Positions 24,172 to 35,593 of a stretch of 64,000 bases of DNA are shown here, piece after piece. How positions within the stretch are numbered: the first letter of the stretch is position 1; every line of letters begins with the position of its first letter. A program made the position numbers and the translations under genes. The notes beneath the pieces were generated by a model that ran no database searches, was not told the origin of the DNA, and was given only the letters and a program-made list of their open reading frames with translations. Origin of the DNA: Corella eumyota (lineage: Eukaryota > Chordata > Ascidiacea > Phlebobranchia > Corellidae); assembly GCA_963082875.1 (NCBI GenBank), contig OY720098.1, positions 1,984,001-2,048,000 on the forward strand. The letters are read 5' to 3'.

Positions 24172-27100
24172 TTACAACGGTCTAATCATCATTTTGGATT
24201 TTTTAAACGAATACCAATTATTTTTCCAATTATACCAAGTTATGCCACGAGTACTTTCAACTCCCCCAACAAGATATTCTCCGTTTAAGTTTGAGTCAGC
24301 ACAATGTTTATACCACCAAGCACCATGACGTAGGTTAGCGCAGTTACCACCACTCCTCCTATCATGATCTTGATCAAATGTTGAAAACGGCATCCCATTA
24401 TGCCAACTCATCGAATCTCCTGCATAAATATAAAAGTTAAACAATTTACTAAAATATGAAAAGTTTTAATCACTTAAATAATTTTAAGAACTTTTCGGCA
24501 TAAAATAAATAAATTTAATTTTTTTTATAAATTTACTAAATGCCTTATAATAAATAATAAAAAAATTTAATTTATATAATATTAAATAATTAATTTTTAT
24601 TTTAAAATTTACGTTTTTATTTTAAATTAGTAGATTCTTAAAAAATAAAGATTTATTCTTATTGTTACGTAACCTAAGCCATTGTTTGTTTACTAATGAA
24701 AATTTTAATACAAAATAATATTTTAATAATAAAAGTTGTGCAAACAATAATAAACTATTGTGACGTCATCGTTGATATATTTTTGTACTCGGATTTTTAG
24801 ATAACACTTATCCAACGCGCCAAAAACAAATTATAAACTCAGTATTATAATTTAAACAATTAAACCCATATAAATACTGCTGGTGCATTTGAATCGTGGT
24901 AAATTGTACAAATTAAAGCATATAAAATGCACTATATCTAATTATCTATATTTTACCATAGTTTAGAAATGCGATTAATTTTATAAACTGCCACAAAACC
25001 TCGCATAGATCGATCACGTGTCTAGAGATAAAGTTATATTGAAAGGGAAGCTATTATAATTTTAACTAACACCTTTTATGCTGATCTTTTAAAAAAAGAC
25101 CGATTTGGATTAAAAATCAGAGTATTTTTTAGCTATCAATTATAAAAAATAAATATTTTTAAATATAAATTTTTACGATAAAAAACGCGTCTTTAACATG
25201 CGCTTATTGTGATTATATTTAAAGCGGTATTTGTGCGCTAATGATTTCAAATAATTGTTTTTTGTTTGTTAGTCAGTCTAATTAACCACATAAGACATAT
25301 TTATGTATAACTTTTCAACTAAAACACTGCCAGTAACATAATTATATTTTACAAACCTGCAGTACCGCTATATCCTTCCACAGTCAATCGATAGAAACTT
25401 TCAGGATTTCCAACTTTGAAGTTGCTAAAATACAAAAGTTGTTTATATAATAAAACTTTTTTATTTAATTTATATTTTTTTACCTGTATCTTGCAAAGAT
25501 TTTTTCGTCGTTCCAGGAGTTTAAATCAACTCGTAATTCAAATCTTCGTGATTTTGTCAACTGGTAAAGGTTATTTAAACCTGTATATAAATGTCTTATG
25601 ATATTAAATGCATCAGGCAACTTTAACACAAATAATAAAGTTAAAGAATTAGATTTCAAGGACTTACCAAGCCAATATTCGCCCGATACACTTCCAAATC
25701 CATTCACGTAGTTATCCCAATCCAAGTAAAAGTCTTGAGACCCATCGAAACGCCTTTGAATGACCTTTAAGGTGTAAAAATTAATTACTTTTCGTAAATT
25801 ACTAAATCTTTTGTTGAAGGGTTTTATAAATAGGATAATTACCAAAAACCCTAGCACAAAAGTTCAAAAGTATTTACCATCCAACCTTTACCGTATGTAG
25901 ACTGGTCACAATAAACTGGAGTTATTTTACCATCTATATTAATGTCGTAAACACCACTTCCTGTATCGTTGGCCAAAGCCGTGCAATCAAATTGCCGCAA
26001 TTCTAAGTAAGCAATAACAATGCTATTATTTATCTTATTTTTTGTATATATCTTTATTCTCAATGTGGAAAGGTCGAATGCCTGTCTTAAACATAAAGTA
26101 ATATCAGTTACTACAACCCAATCTTGAGTTGCCTGTGGCAGTTTGGGAAATTATAGATTATAATTTCCCAATTTTTATGCTGCTGATTAAGTGCCCACTC
26201 AGCAAGAGTTTGTAACATTTATAGCGCCTTACTCAAAGACGCTACAGCATGAGATCAGTGGGGATTAAACCTATAACCTAACATGGTTTAGCAAGTGTTC
26301 TTACCACTACACCAAGCTGCCGGTTTTTTTATATTATTTTTTTATTTTCTTTTAAATAAAACGTTGTAAATGGCAACTTCTCTTTTATAGTTACGATCCG
26401 TTATTACACCTAACGTTTAGGTGGCGATATAATGAAGGTTCTAATTGTATATTACCCTAACCTTTAACTGATTAAGGTTTCATCTCCCTAATTCAGTAAA
26501 AGTCTGTATAGTTACCCTGTTTAAAGGTTTACAGTAAAAAACAAATTAGCTAACTATGGTATTTTCCACGGTTAGTTATCGATTAATGGCTTTAAAACGG
26601 ATTGGAAAAAGCGCCACGTCCAATGGGGTATTTAAATAAACGCCTTAGACGTTATTTAAGTAACTGAAAAATGTATTATTCGCTGAAAGTCTTCTAAGTG
26701 ATGTTTAAGCAGTTCATGTATTATACATTTTATACCTCTACAAAAACATTAAGTTTGTATATAAAGTATTATTGCTTAAAATCATTTAGGGTTGGGGTAG
26801 TACATTTAATTAATTAAGAAATTTTGTTGGGCGCCACACAAAACATTCGAAGGTTCAACAAGTTTTAGGGCAGCAAATCAAGATAAAATATTAAAACTAC
26901 AATTACTGTATAGTTAAAATACATAACAAACTAACGGCTCGAGAAGCCGCATTTAAAAAACATTTATTTTATAGTATTGTATGTGGTTTTCAAAGAAAAC
27001 TACAAAAAAAGTTATTTTTACCCTTTAGCTGGATTTCGTGCTCTGCGATTTTATTTTGCATTTCCAGCAGCAAACTCTGACATTCATCACAGTTTCCTGG

Positions 27101-27292
27101 CTCGCCTTTTGCTCCGGAAAAACCCCTGGCACCTTCAGCTCCTGGAGGACCAATCGGACCTTTCTTTCCTGGAGTTCCAACTTCTCTTCGTTCAATGCTG
27201 GGTTTATCAACCCGACAAGTCATTTCAACTGTTTTGGCGTTATGTACATGGCCAAACAAAAACACAAAAATCATCAATTTAACAAAAAACAT
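24172..27292 (-). CDS. Ficolin-like lectin C (short collagen stalk)
   Basis: Six exons: 27292-27022, 26002-25878, 25764-25668, 25580-25484, 25424-25357 and 24419-24172. Phases agree throughout and the product is 301 residues. It has a signal peptide, a Cys head (VEMTCRVD), 9 Gly-X-Y triplets (GTP to GEP), a CDEC neck and a complete fibrinogen-like domain. Exon 5 is identical to that of ficolin A. Exons 2-4 differ little. Exon 6 differs from A at 20 amino-acid positions, with only 3 silent codon differences. The retained cysteines, DQDHDR loop, GAWWY and SNLNGEY suggest a working lectin with a different binding face. The start is the only ATG before the signal peptide. Intron 1 carries the paralogous SINE. 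Confidence 0.9.
26037..26321 (-). mobile_element. SINE family 1, in ficolin C intron 1
   Basis: Full-length reverse copy, paralogous to 3,599-3,877. Confidence 0.85.
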
Positions 27293-30008
27293 TTTCTTTG
27301 CTTTTTTCTGTAAAACAAAAAAAAATTAAAGTTGTTAATTAACGATTAACTCATTAACAGTTTGGTGCCACCCTCTGTTGACATGTCTTATAAAAAAACG
27401 GCAAAACATTGTTTTTGTGTCGAGTAACTGTGTTTTATTAACATAAAAATGACTCAAAAAGGACAAAATAAGATTTTTCGCCTGCCAGCAAATGAACTTA
27501 CTACACTGACATCATATGGCATTTGAGTTGCGAGCGTTTTCACCTATTGGGGATTTTTTAACTTAAAACCCCGACATTTTAAAAACTACGTAACCAATTT
27601 TAAAAATCATGGTATTCTTATGCAAGTTAAAAAAACAATAAAATAAACCACGCGACCACATTGTTTTTTCTTAAATAAAACTTTAAAATACTTCTGTAAA
27701 CTGTCTATATGGCAATAACTTTGTCATAAAAGTTTTTAAAACTCGACAATCAACATACAAAAACTTAATATTTGATTCAATTTTTATAACTTAAAGTAAG
27801 AGGCTCACTCTAAAATAACTTAAATGTATTTATATACTTAACATTTTCTTATAACCGATCATTCTACGCGGACAAAAAATGCACTTTAAAAGCGCATAAC
27901 AATTTTAAGTTAAAAATTAAGCTTATTTTCTCTGTCTGGCCGACATTTTTAAATAAAAATACGGAGTATGATAAGCTAAAAAAGGCACCAAATATTATAT
28001 TTAATTCTTTACATATCGTCTGTTATTCAAGTTTTAAAAAAAATACGCAAAAGACTCTAGTAGATTATGGCGTAAAAATTGTAGAAACGCTGTTTTAAAA
28101 TACGGTTTGGCAGTTTTTTCTCTTGCACTTTAAAGTTTTTAATAATTTTAATAAATTTATATTTTAATAAAAGTTTATTTTAGTATAACTTGTACTTATT
28201 GTTCGCTAAAACAAACCTGAGCATAATGTAAGACAACCAAACCAATAAAATCTCAAGCTAGTGGGCGCATAGGCTGAGCGATTCTGTTAGGCTAAGCAAT
28301 ATTTTTATAAGAAGTCCGGTAGTGTGGCGAACCGGTCATGGCGTCGGACTACAAACCGAAAGGTTTCGGGTTCGAACCGCACCATTGCCACACTATTCGC
28401 CCTTGAGTCCGGCGTTCACGGATAGCTCAAACACGTCACAATATCATACAACTACCCAATAAAAAATATAAAACCTAAAAAAAAATATATATATATATAT
28501 TTAAAAAAAAGGCAAACCAAAGCATTAAATAAACAAAAATTATGTTATAATAATAGTTTTCGTTATGTAGGTACATCTACAAGTTTAATAAATCGTTGGC
28601 AGCAGTAACTTAAACGATCTGACTGCGAGTCTTGATGGCTGTTTGTAAGAAAAAGTAAAATGGTCTAGTTTCGCTTTTAGATATATGCATACAGTTAAAA
28701 ACCTAACGCTTTTTGGTTCACTGATGACAAATTTACTGTTAGAGTAAAACACGTAAAAATTTGTAAACCACAACAATTTTGCCTTAAACTTTTAAATTAA
28801 ATTTGGAACGCAGTGTAATAGGATTGTGATTCATAGTCTGCTGGAGTGACGACAAAACCCTTTTTTAAATAAAAAAGTTTTTAACTAAGGTCCCAGATTA
28901 ACTACACAACCAAAATTAATAAATATAATCTTACAACAACATATACGTTCATATAAAAGTTAAATGACCCTGAGCCTCAACGTTTAAAAAATAAAACCAC
29001 AAAATGCTTTTGTAAATTAACCGCATTACTACGATTGCTTTGTCATATGCACAAGACGCTATTTTAACTATTTTTATAATATTTGAACTCGTGTTTTTTC
29101 TTAAACATAACTTTGCTTTTTTATAAATTTTACTAAAATAACAAACAACACACTCAATTTTTTTTGGGGGGGCATTCCCCTATTCTATATCGTATTGTTC
29201 GTTGTACACTCTTCTCTTGTACTTTGTCGTTAAAGATGCAAGGACACCTGTATTTATACACAGAAAGAACAAAGCTTTTGAAAAATATTATTTAGGAAGT
29301 ATTGCGTCATTCTAAAATAAAATAAGGTGATATTGTTTTGGGTAACTAAAAGAACTATTGTTGTCAGTTCAGCTAAAAATGAGGTAATGTTTTTTATGCA
29401 GTCAGCCAAAAAATAAGTTTCCATCGTTCTTTGTATTCAAACAAGCAAATAATGGATGTGGTTTTAAGTAACGCTTAAAATAGAAATATTTATTAAACTT
29501 TGTCAAAACCCCGTTGCACGAAGGTCTTGTGTTAAAGCCAGTAATCTTATTACCGGTTCTGCATGGTTTAAGTTTTGTGTTTAAAGTGCTTTGCCTTTTG
29601 CTCTCTGACGTATTTTGTTTAGGGTCTTAAGATAAATTTTTATTTAAAAATGATGTAATAGTTGACAAGTGCTAAATATCATGAATGTATTTTTTCTTTA
29701 TGATGTCATTGTTAAAAAATAAAATAAAACACGGAAAGGAAAAAAAACACAAAATTTTAATATTATTAACTAGTTAAAGTCAAATAATAAAATCTAAAAT
29801 ACTTAAATTATTTAAAACGTTTAATAGGTTTATTTTTTTAATGTTTAAATTAAAATTATAACTAGTGAAGGAAAGTTTTGCAAAAAAGCCAAAAGAATTG
29901 GGTTCAATATAGTATCATAAACTAAATAAACGATTTTTGCTATTTAAAAAAAAAATCATATACTTAAAATAAATGGATAAAAATGAAAAACGCGTTTTAA
30001 AAAATACT
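27293..30008. other. Gene-free spacer of the duplication, copy 2
   Basis: Bases 27,293-27,745 are specific to this copy. After that the sequence follows 5,310-7,440 of copy 1. Contents are a family 2 SINE, a TA microsatellite near 28,489-28,500 and AT-rich DNA. No gene seen. Confidence 0.6.
28318..28477 (+). mobile_element. SINE family 2
   Basis: Paralogue of 5,879-6,038 with only scattered differences. Confidence 0.75.
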
Positions 30009-30282
30009 GGCAGTGTAGTGCAATAGTTAGAACACTTCCTACACTACATAAAGTTCTGGGTTTAATTTCCACTGTTGTCATGCTATAGCGTTCTTGAGTA
30101 AGTCGATATAAAGGATATGCATTCCTGCTAAGCCAGCACTTAGTCAGGACCTTGAGCGATTATAATGTATTTTCCAAAACTGCCAAAGGCAACTTAAAAC
30201 AGGGTCGGAGTAACGGTTGTTACTCTATGTTTAGGTCGTGAAGTCGACTTCCCACACCGAGGATAAAGATATATAAAAAAAA
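30009..30282 (+). mobile_element. SINE family 1
   Basis: Full-length but diverged forward copy (GGCAGTGTAGTGCAATAGTT head). The paralogue at 7,464-7,687 lacks the head. Confidence 0.85.
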
Positions 30283-30834
30283 TATTTATCCTTTAGAATT
30301 TCGAAATAGGGGAAATTTATTCTCATAAGTCAAATAAGGAAAAAGTAATTTCCGAACAACGTAACTTTTAATACGTCACTTTAAAAACAACATAAAAAAG
30401 TTTTCTGTAAGTGAAACGTAATCTAATTCTGGACAATTTTTAAACCTAAACTATCAGACTATCATAACACTAACTGACTAATATAACTGTATAACATATA
30501 TTTAATTACATTGCAATTAGCGATAAGGGTGTTGTTAAATATAAATGCAGGATAAATAGTTTTTTTACGAATATGTCAGCAAATTTTTTAATGTATTTTT
30601 TAAGGGTATTATGGAAACATGGTGTATTTTATTTTTAATGATAGATAAGTTACAAAAAAAGAATTTTTAAGTTTAACTTGTTTATTCTTCATATGTAAAT
30701 AATAAAGGGCAAGATAAAAACAACTTTATCTACATTTTTTTGTGCTTAAAAAGTGTACAGTAGCATCAATTCTAAATTAAAGTTGTACAAACCCTGATGG
30801 TTTTATTCATTTTATTATTAAAATTAAATATACC

Positions 30835-31124
30835 GGCAGCATGTGGTAGTCTGGTAGTGGTAACAACACTTTCTACACTAAATGAGGTCCTAAGTTCGAT
30901 CCCCAGTGATCTTATGCTGTAGCGCCCTCGAGTGAGGCGCTATAATCGGTATGAGCTTCTGCTGAGCCAGCACTTAATCAGCAGTATAATTATCGGGCAG
31001 TTATAATCTATATAATATCCCAAACTGCCAAAGGCAACTTGAGACTGGGTCGGAGTAACTTATGTTACTCTATGTTTAGGTCCTGCCTTCGACTTTCCCA
31101 CATCGAGGATAAAGATATATACAA
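30835..31124 (+). mobile_element. SINE family 1 at the duplication breakpoint
   Basis: Full-length forward copy sharing its odd head with 8,240-8,532. It ends only 47 bases before the FBXO4 start codon. Confidence 0.8.
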
Positions 31125-31171
31125 TATTCATTTATTTAAATGCATATATCTTGTTTAGAAAATTTATAAAA

Positions 31172-33147
31172 ATGAATAATCTAAAAGAAAACTTCTCTGA
31201 TTTGAACCCCCCAATTTGCCAAGGTTCAATGGGTTTACTTCAAAACAATTTTAAACAAAATTCAACCAATCAGAAAGAGGGAACCGTGGTTGCTGCTTTT
31301 CGACTATTTCGTGATCAATGTTTGTTGAAATTTAAAGATGGAACTACTAAGACTTCGAATACGGAAATAAATTCATGCAAAGGTAAAAAAGCAAAGTTAA
31401 AACTTTTTTTTTCTTCTCGATTTGGAAAGGTTGACTTTACGACCTAAAGATAGAGTAACATCAGTTACGCAGCCCTTACTTGAGTTGCCAGCTTAGGATT
31501 TTATGATTAATTAATTGGCCAATAATTAAACTACTGATTAAGTGTTGGTTCAGCAGGTGTTCATACCATTCATTGCGTCTTTCTTAAGGGTTTAAAAGTT
31601 ACAATATTGCCAAATTTTACACTTAAGTTCAAATTTTACTTCTAAGTTTAATAAGTTAAATAGGGCGATTTATATAGTCTATTTGTTTAATATTATTTTG
31701 TGCTATTACAATAAATTAGGTTAGTGTTGGCACTTGGTAGGCCAATTTTTTTTTCTTTAACTCAATGAGTTTTTGTGCCACTTACTACAAGCAACTAATG
31801 ATATGAGTAAAATATATTAATCTAGTAATTTTACATTTAGTCAAAGAACGCTTTACACAAGATGACCTTACAACAGAAAACTATAAAAAGATCAGCTTAG
31901 ATGATATTCCATTTTATTGCAAGATCGTAATACTATCAAAGTTAGACACCGTTGATATTTGTAATTTATCGATGACAAGTCGTCATTGGTCAGAAGTTTG
32001 TAGTGACCAATTTTTATGGAGAGAGTTATTATTACGTGACATGTTAACCTGGAATAACATTGGTCATAAAAGTCACCCACTTCTGTCTCAAATAGAGTTT
32101 TACGAACTAGTTAAAAATTTGCCTGAATATTCTGACCGCGAAAACTTTGAAGAATTATCGTTCGATTTGTACAGAAGATTACACTTTCGAAAAGACGTGA
32201 ACTTTAAAGCTCTTTATTTCCACTGTGCATATCAAAGACAGCAAGCGAGATTATTTATTGGGGAAATAAAAGACATAAACAATCCAACAAATCACACAAG
32301 TAGTGAACAAATAAGCTCACAAGCTCATTTAAACCCAAACCAATCGTTCCCTAGGTTCCTTAAAAGCTTGTGGATGAGATTACGCTCAGGAAATGGTGAA
32401 GTAATTATGCTAGGCCCTGGCATGGAGTCAACAAACACAAGTAAAATATTTAAAAGACTGTTATGGGCACGCCCTGACCTGTTAATGACAGTTCGTTTAT
32501 TACCTAGCAGCCAAGACGGAGTAGGCTCAGGTGTTGAGCTAGAATTTAAAGGTGAAAAACGATTTAATCTGATTGCTCTTTATTCTGGCAATCATCGAGA
32601 TAGAATAAAAAGGACTGGGTTAAAAAGACTTCAAGAGAGCAACATTTTAGAGGAAGTTGATATCCCCAATTCCTCGAAAAAACATTGTATTTTGCACCAA
32701 ACTGCTTTTAAATTAAGGGAACCTGTTTTAAATTTTTTAAAACAACGAGATGATAGCTACCGATTAATTTACGTCGTCGATGCTACTGCAGGACAAATTA
32801 AATCGAATTTAGCAGAAAACAAATACGAATTACAGGCAATGCTTAACGGAATACGAGAAAAAAATGACGACCAATTATTGCAGCAAGAAAATAACGATAA
32901 CACAACAACATTGTCTGCTATAATGCAGAAAACTGGAATAACACATCCTCATATAAATTACAGATGTCCGGTGTTAATTCTATGTTGTGTACAATATGCT
33001 GAGACCCAACGTATCCCATGTGTTGAGATCGTTTCTTTACTGGATTTACCGAGTATCACAGATAGACCATGGCATGTGCAAGATATAACTGTAGACAAAT
33101 TGACTGGGCTTGAAAATGGGTTAATGTGGCTATTTAAACAAAATTAA
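31172..33147 (+). CDS. FBXO4: F-box only protein 4
   Basis: Substrate receptor of an SCF (Skp1-Cullin1-F-box) ubiquitin ligase. In vertebrates FBXO4 targets cyclin D1 and TRF1, but the substrate here is unknown. Two exons, 31172-31382 and 31841-33147, are joined in phase 1 and give 505 residues, longer than the vertebrate protein. I chose the ATG at 31,172; the upstream in-frame TTG is not a usual start. Residues about 88-135 form the F-box (IPFYCKIVILSKLDTVDICN, then SRHWSEVCSDQFLWRELLLR). The C-terminal half matches the FBXO4 alpha/beta domain: MLGPGMESTNTS, GVGSGVELEFKG, FNLIALYS, YRLIYVVDA and the end PWHVQDITVDKLTGLENGL. The intron holds a degraded SINE. The proximal upstream DNA is a SINE, so the promoter region is unusual. 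Confidence 0.92.
31414..31590 (-). mobile_element. SINE family 1, truncated, FBXO4 intron
   Basis: Reverse copy lacking the head; diverged. Confidence 0.65.
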
Positions 33148-33220
33148 TTTTTCTCTAATACTAAAATTTTTATTGAGTAAGCAGGTTTTATATTTTGGAA
33201 TGTTTTAACATAATTTTAGT

Positions 33221-33322
33221 TTTATTTATCCCTAATGTAGAAAGGTCAACTTTACGACATAACATAGAGTAACACCAGTACCCCCCCAGTTTCAAGTTTC
33301 CTTCGGCAGTTTGGAATATTAT
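33221..33322 (-). mobile_element. SINE family 1, tail fragment
   Basis: Only the 3' third of the element in reverse orientation, directly followed by a second, longer copy in the same orientation. Confidence 0.65.
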
Positions 33323-33324
33323 TA

Positions 33325-33581
33325 TTTTTTTGTATTTATCTTTATCCTTGATGTGGGAAAGTCGAATGTGTGACTTAAACATAGGGTAACAACAGTTACT
33401 CCGACCCAGTTTCAAGTTTCCTTCGGCAGTTTGGGATATTATAGATTATAATTTCCCGATAATTATGCTGCTAATTAAGTGCTGGCTTAGCAGGAGTTTA
33501 TACCATTTATAGCACCTTACTCAAGGGCGCTACAGCATGAGGGGATCGAACCCAGGGCCTTATGTAGCAAAACCAAGTGTT
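33325..33581 (-). mobile_element. SINE family 1
   Basis: Reverse copy reaching the B box (GGGATCGAACCC) but lacking a clean head. Confidence 0.75.
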
Positions 33582-34609
33582 TAAACCCCTTCATTTACTC
33601 TATATTTTTTATAGGCTTTATTGTTATGTTTATTAAACAAACAATTTAGTTAGACTTAATTTGATTAAAAAATGCAGTTTATAAAAGTTAGTTTTACAAC
33701 AAAGTGTTACTAAAAAATTTTCAGTGTTAATATATAAAATATTGTACTTGATATGCATTTTTAAATTTATTTAGAAATTTTAGTTATAATATATATATAT
33801 ATATACCATAAATTTTATTAATTTTTTATATTTTTAACCTATTGTTACTGTTCTTTTATTTTCTAATTTTTACATAACTAACACTATTCATAATTTGTAT
33901 TTATATATGTATATATATGTATACATGTACATTTTTCTTATAAAAATTCCTATTTTTAAATTATATTTTCTATCCTTTAATTTTAAATTATTATTATTTA
34001 CGAATCTTCATTATTTATATTATGAAACATTAATAAGTTTTTGTTAATAATTAGTCAAAATCGAAAGTTCGTAAAAAGTGTTAAATAATTAATACTACAT
34101 GATTGGAAAATAATATTGCATAATTAATTTAATTAATTTTTAAATAAAGATAATATTTTGTTGACCACTAAAATATTAAAAAAAAATAAAATATTTAATA
34201 CCCACAACAAAGATTACAAAAATAAAATAATTGTAAAATTTTTCAAGTTCAGAAAAAAAAACATAATCAGCATTTGAAGCTAAGAACTTTAGTTACTATT
34301 TACAATAAATTAACAAAGTAGCGTGATTTTATCATGTTTGTTAATAGTAGTTTGGTGTGAAATGAAAATGTAAACTGCTAAGTAAAAGTGTAAAAAAAAG
34401 TATAAAAAAAGGTAATACTGTTTTAACTAAGGTAAAAATTTTTCTTCGCACCGCGAATTTAAAGTACCATAAATGTATATACCGAAATATTATAATATGA
34501 GGGAACATTAAATGCTAGAAAATTTGACATATTGTTGTTCGCTCGATCATTTCATATGAGTATCTATTAAAGTTATTTCTTCCCTTTGGGTAATTTATAA
34601 AAATCAAAA

Positions 34610-35593
34610 TTAACTGATACCCAGCTGAATTTTTAAGTTGCTAAAACGTTTTAACACAAAATGATAAAACTCATATTCAAATGACATTCGCTTGTGTAAA
34701 ATATCATAAGCCTCGGGCAAAATTTCCTCTTTGCCGAGGGTTGAGGTCTTGTTCGAGCTATTTTGGGTTTTACCCCAGATTTGTATAGCCCCTGAAAAAT
34801 GGTAAGGCATAAGTTTCTCGAAAACCTTTAAAGTCCCTTCAAAATCTTCTAGGATACCAACAGCTAAGTAATTATCGAGTAAATGAAGTTTAGCTCGATT
34901 TAGACTTTCCCGGGTTGGCCTTTTACACATTGGTTCTTGCCCACAAAAGTAAGGAACAATATACCATAATTTGCTGCCTATACATTCAGTTTGATTTGTT
35001 AATATACATTCACTAATACTCATTTCCTTTTGTCCTTTTAGCCAAGAGCTGCGATGTCTTCCAACAGCTTTTCTTTGATCTCCGTAACGTTTAAAATAAT
35101 ACTGTGACGTAAAGCGCTCAATAGGGTCTCTTACCATGTTAATATATATAGGAGCACGTAGACCAAATTTAGGAAAGTTGATATAATGAATATGGCGCGA
35201 ATACAACATGGGTGGCTGTAGGTTATCGATCAATTCTACTTCTTTTTTGATATTTAATATTAAAGGTCTTGTCAAGTTTGATATTTGGGAAGAATAGAAT
35301 GTAAACTTGTTCAATTTCGAGAGGGACTGAATTATTTGAAGCATAGACCGGCTTCCACATTTTCCCACTCTATTATAAATTATTCGCTGAAAAAAATCAC
35401 TTTCTAGTTTTTTTTCTGGTTCAACAGCCATAATTTCTTCATCTTCGTTATAATTAATATCCTCATCCTTTTCAATTGAATAAACTTTTACATTTTCTTG
35501 AATGTTTTTAGCTGTGAACGAGGAGAAATTCCATACAACGCCGCTAATTGATATTAAACTAATACATATTAAACCAACGAATATTCGTTTCAT
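34610..35593 (-). CDS. UST: Uronyl 2-O-sulfotransferase, single exon
   Basis: Golgi type II membrane enzyme that transfers sulfate from PAPS to the 2-O position of uronic acid in chondroitin/dermatan sulfate. It is 327 residues in one exon. I take the start at the ATG of MKRIFVG; an in-frame ATG 54 bases upstream (35,647) would put charged residues and extra length before the membrane anchor. Residues about 4-22 are hydrophobic. The 5'-phosphosulfate loop is YNRVGKCGSRS (73-83), the family histidines lie in SRHIHYINF (about 132-140), and the 3'-phosphate site is INMVRDPIERF (about 151-161). IVPYFCGQEPMC and YEYEFYHFV also match UST rather than heparan 2-O-sulfotransferase. The lack of introns suggests ancestral intron loss or an old retrocopy; the frame is clean, so I regard it as functional. 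Confidence 0.9.
   Translation of the reverse strand: MKRIFVGLICISLISISGVVWNFSSFTAKNIQENVKVYSIEKDEDINYNEDEEIMAVEPEKKLESDFFQRIIYNRVGKCGSRSMLQIIQSLSKLNKFTFYSSQISNLTRPLILNIKKEVELIDNLQPPMLYSRHIHYINFPKFGLRAPIYINMVRDPIERFTSQYYFKRYGDQRKAVGRHRSSWLKGQKEMSISECILTNQTECIGSKLWYIVPYFCGQEPMCKRPTRESLNRAKLHLLDNYLAVGILEDFEGTLKVFEKLMPYHFSGAIQIWGKTQNSSNKTSTLGKEEILPEAYDILHKRMSFEYEFYHFVLKRFSNLKIQLGIS

Larger units (their letters stand above)
22716..30880. repeat. Segmental duplication, copy 2
   Basis: Paralogue of 252-8,290 in the same order and orientation, carrying ficolin C. It keeps the full-length SINE at 30,009-30,282 that is decapitated in copy 1 and lacks the SINE at 4,981-5,264. Beyond it lies FBXO4. Confidence 0.8.
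33148..34609. other. AT-rich intergenic, two SINE pieces and TA microsatellites
   Basis: Holds SINE pieces at 33,221-33,322 and 33,325-33,581. The rest is AT-rich with TA runs near 33,790-33,807 and 33,902-33,930. It includes the likely 3' ends of FBXO4 and of the minus-strand sulfotransferase. Confidence 0.55.

Noticed and set aside
1709-27292. Targeted mutagenesis such as a diversity-generating retroelement for the ficolin variable codons
   Set aside because: No reverse transcriptase, template repeat or adenine-specific pattern is visible; selection and gene conversion explain the data more simply.
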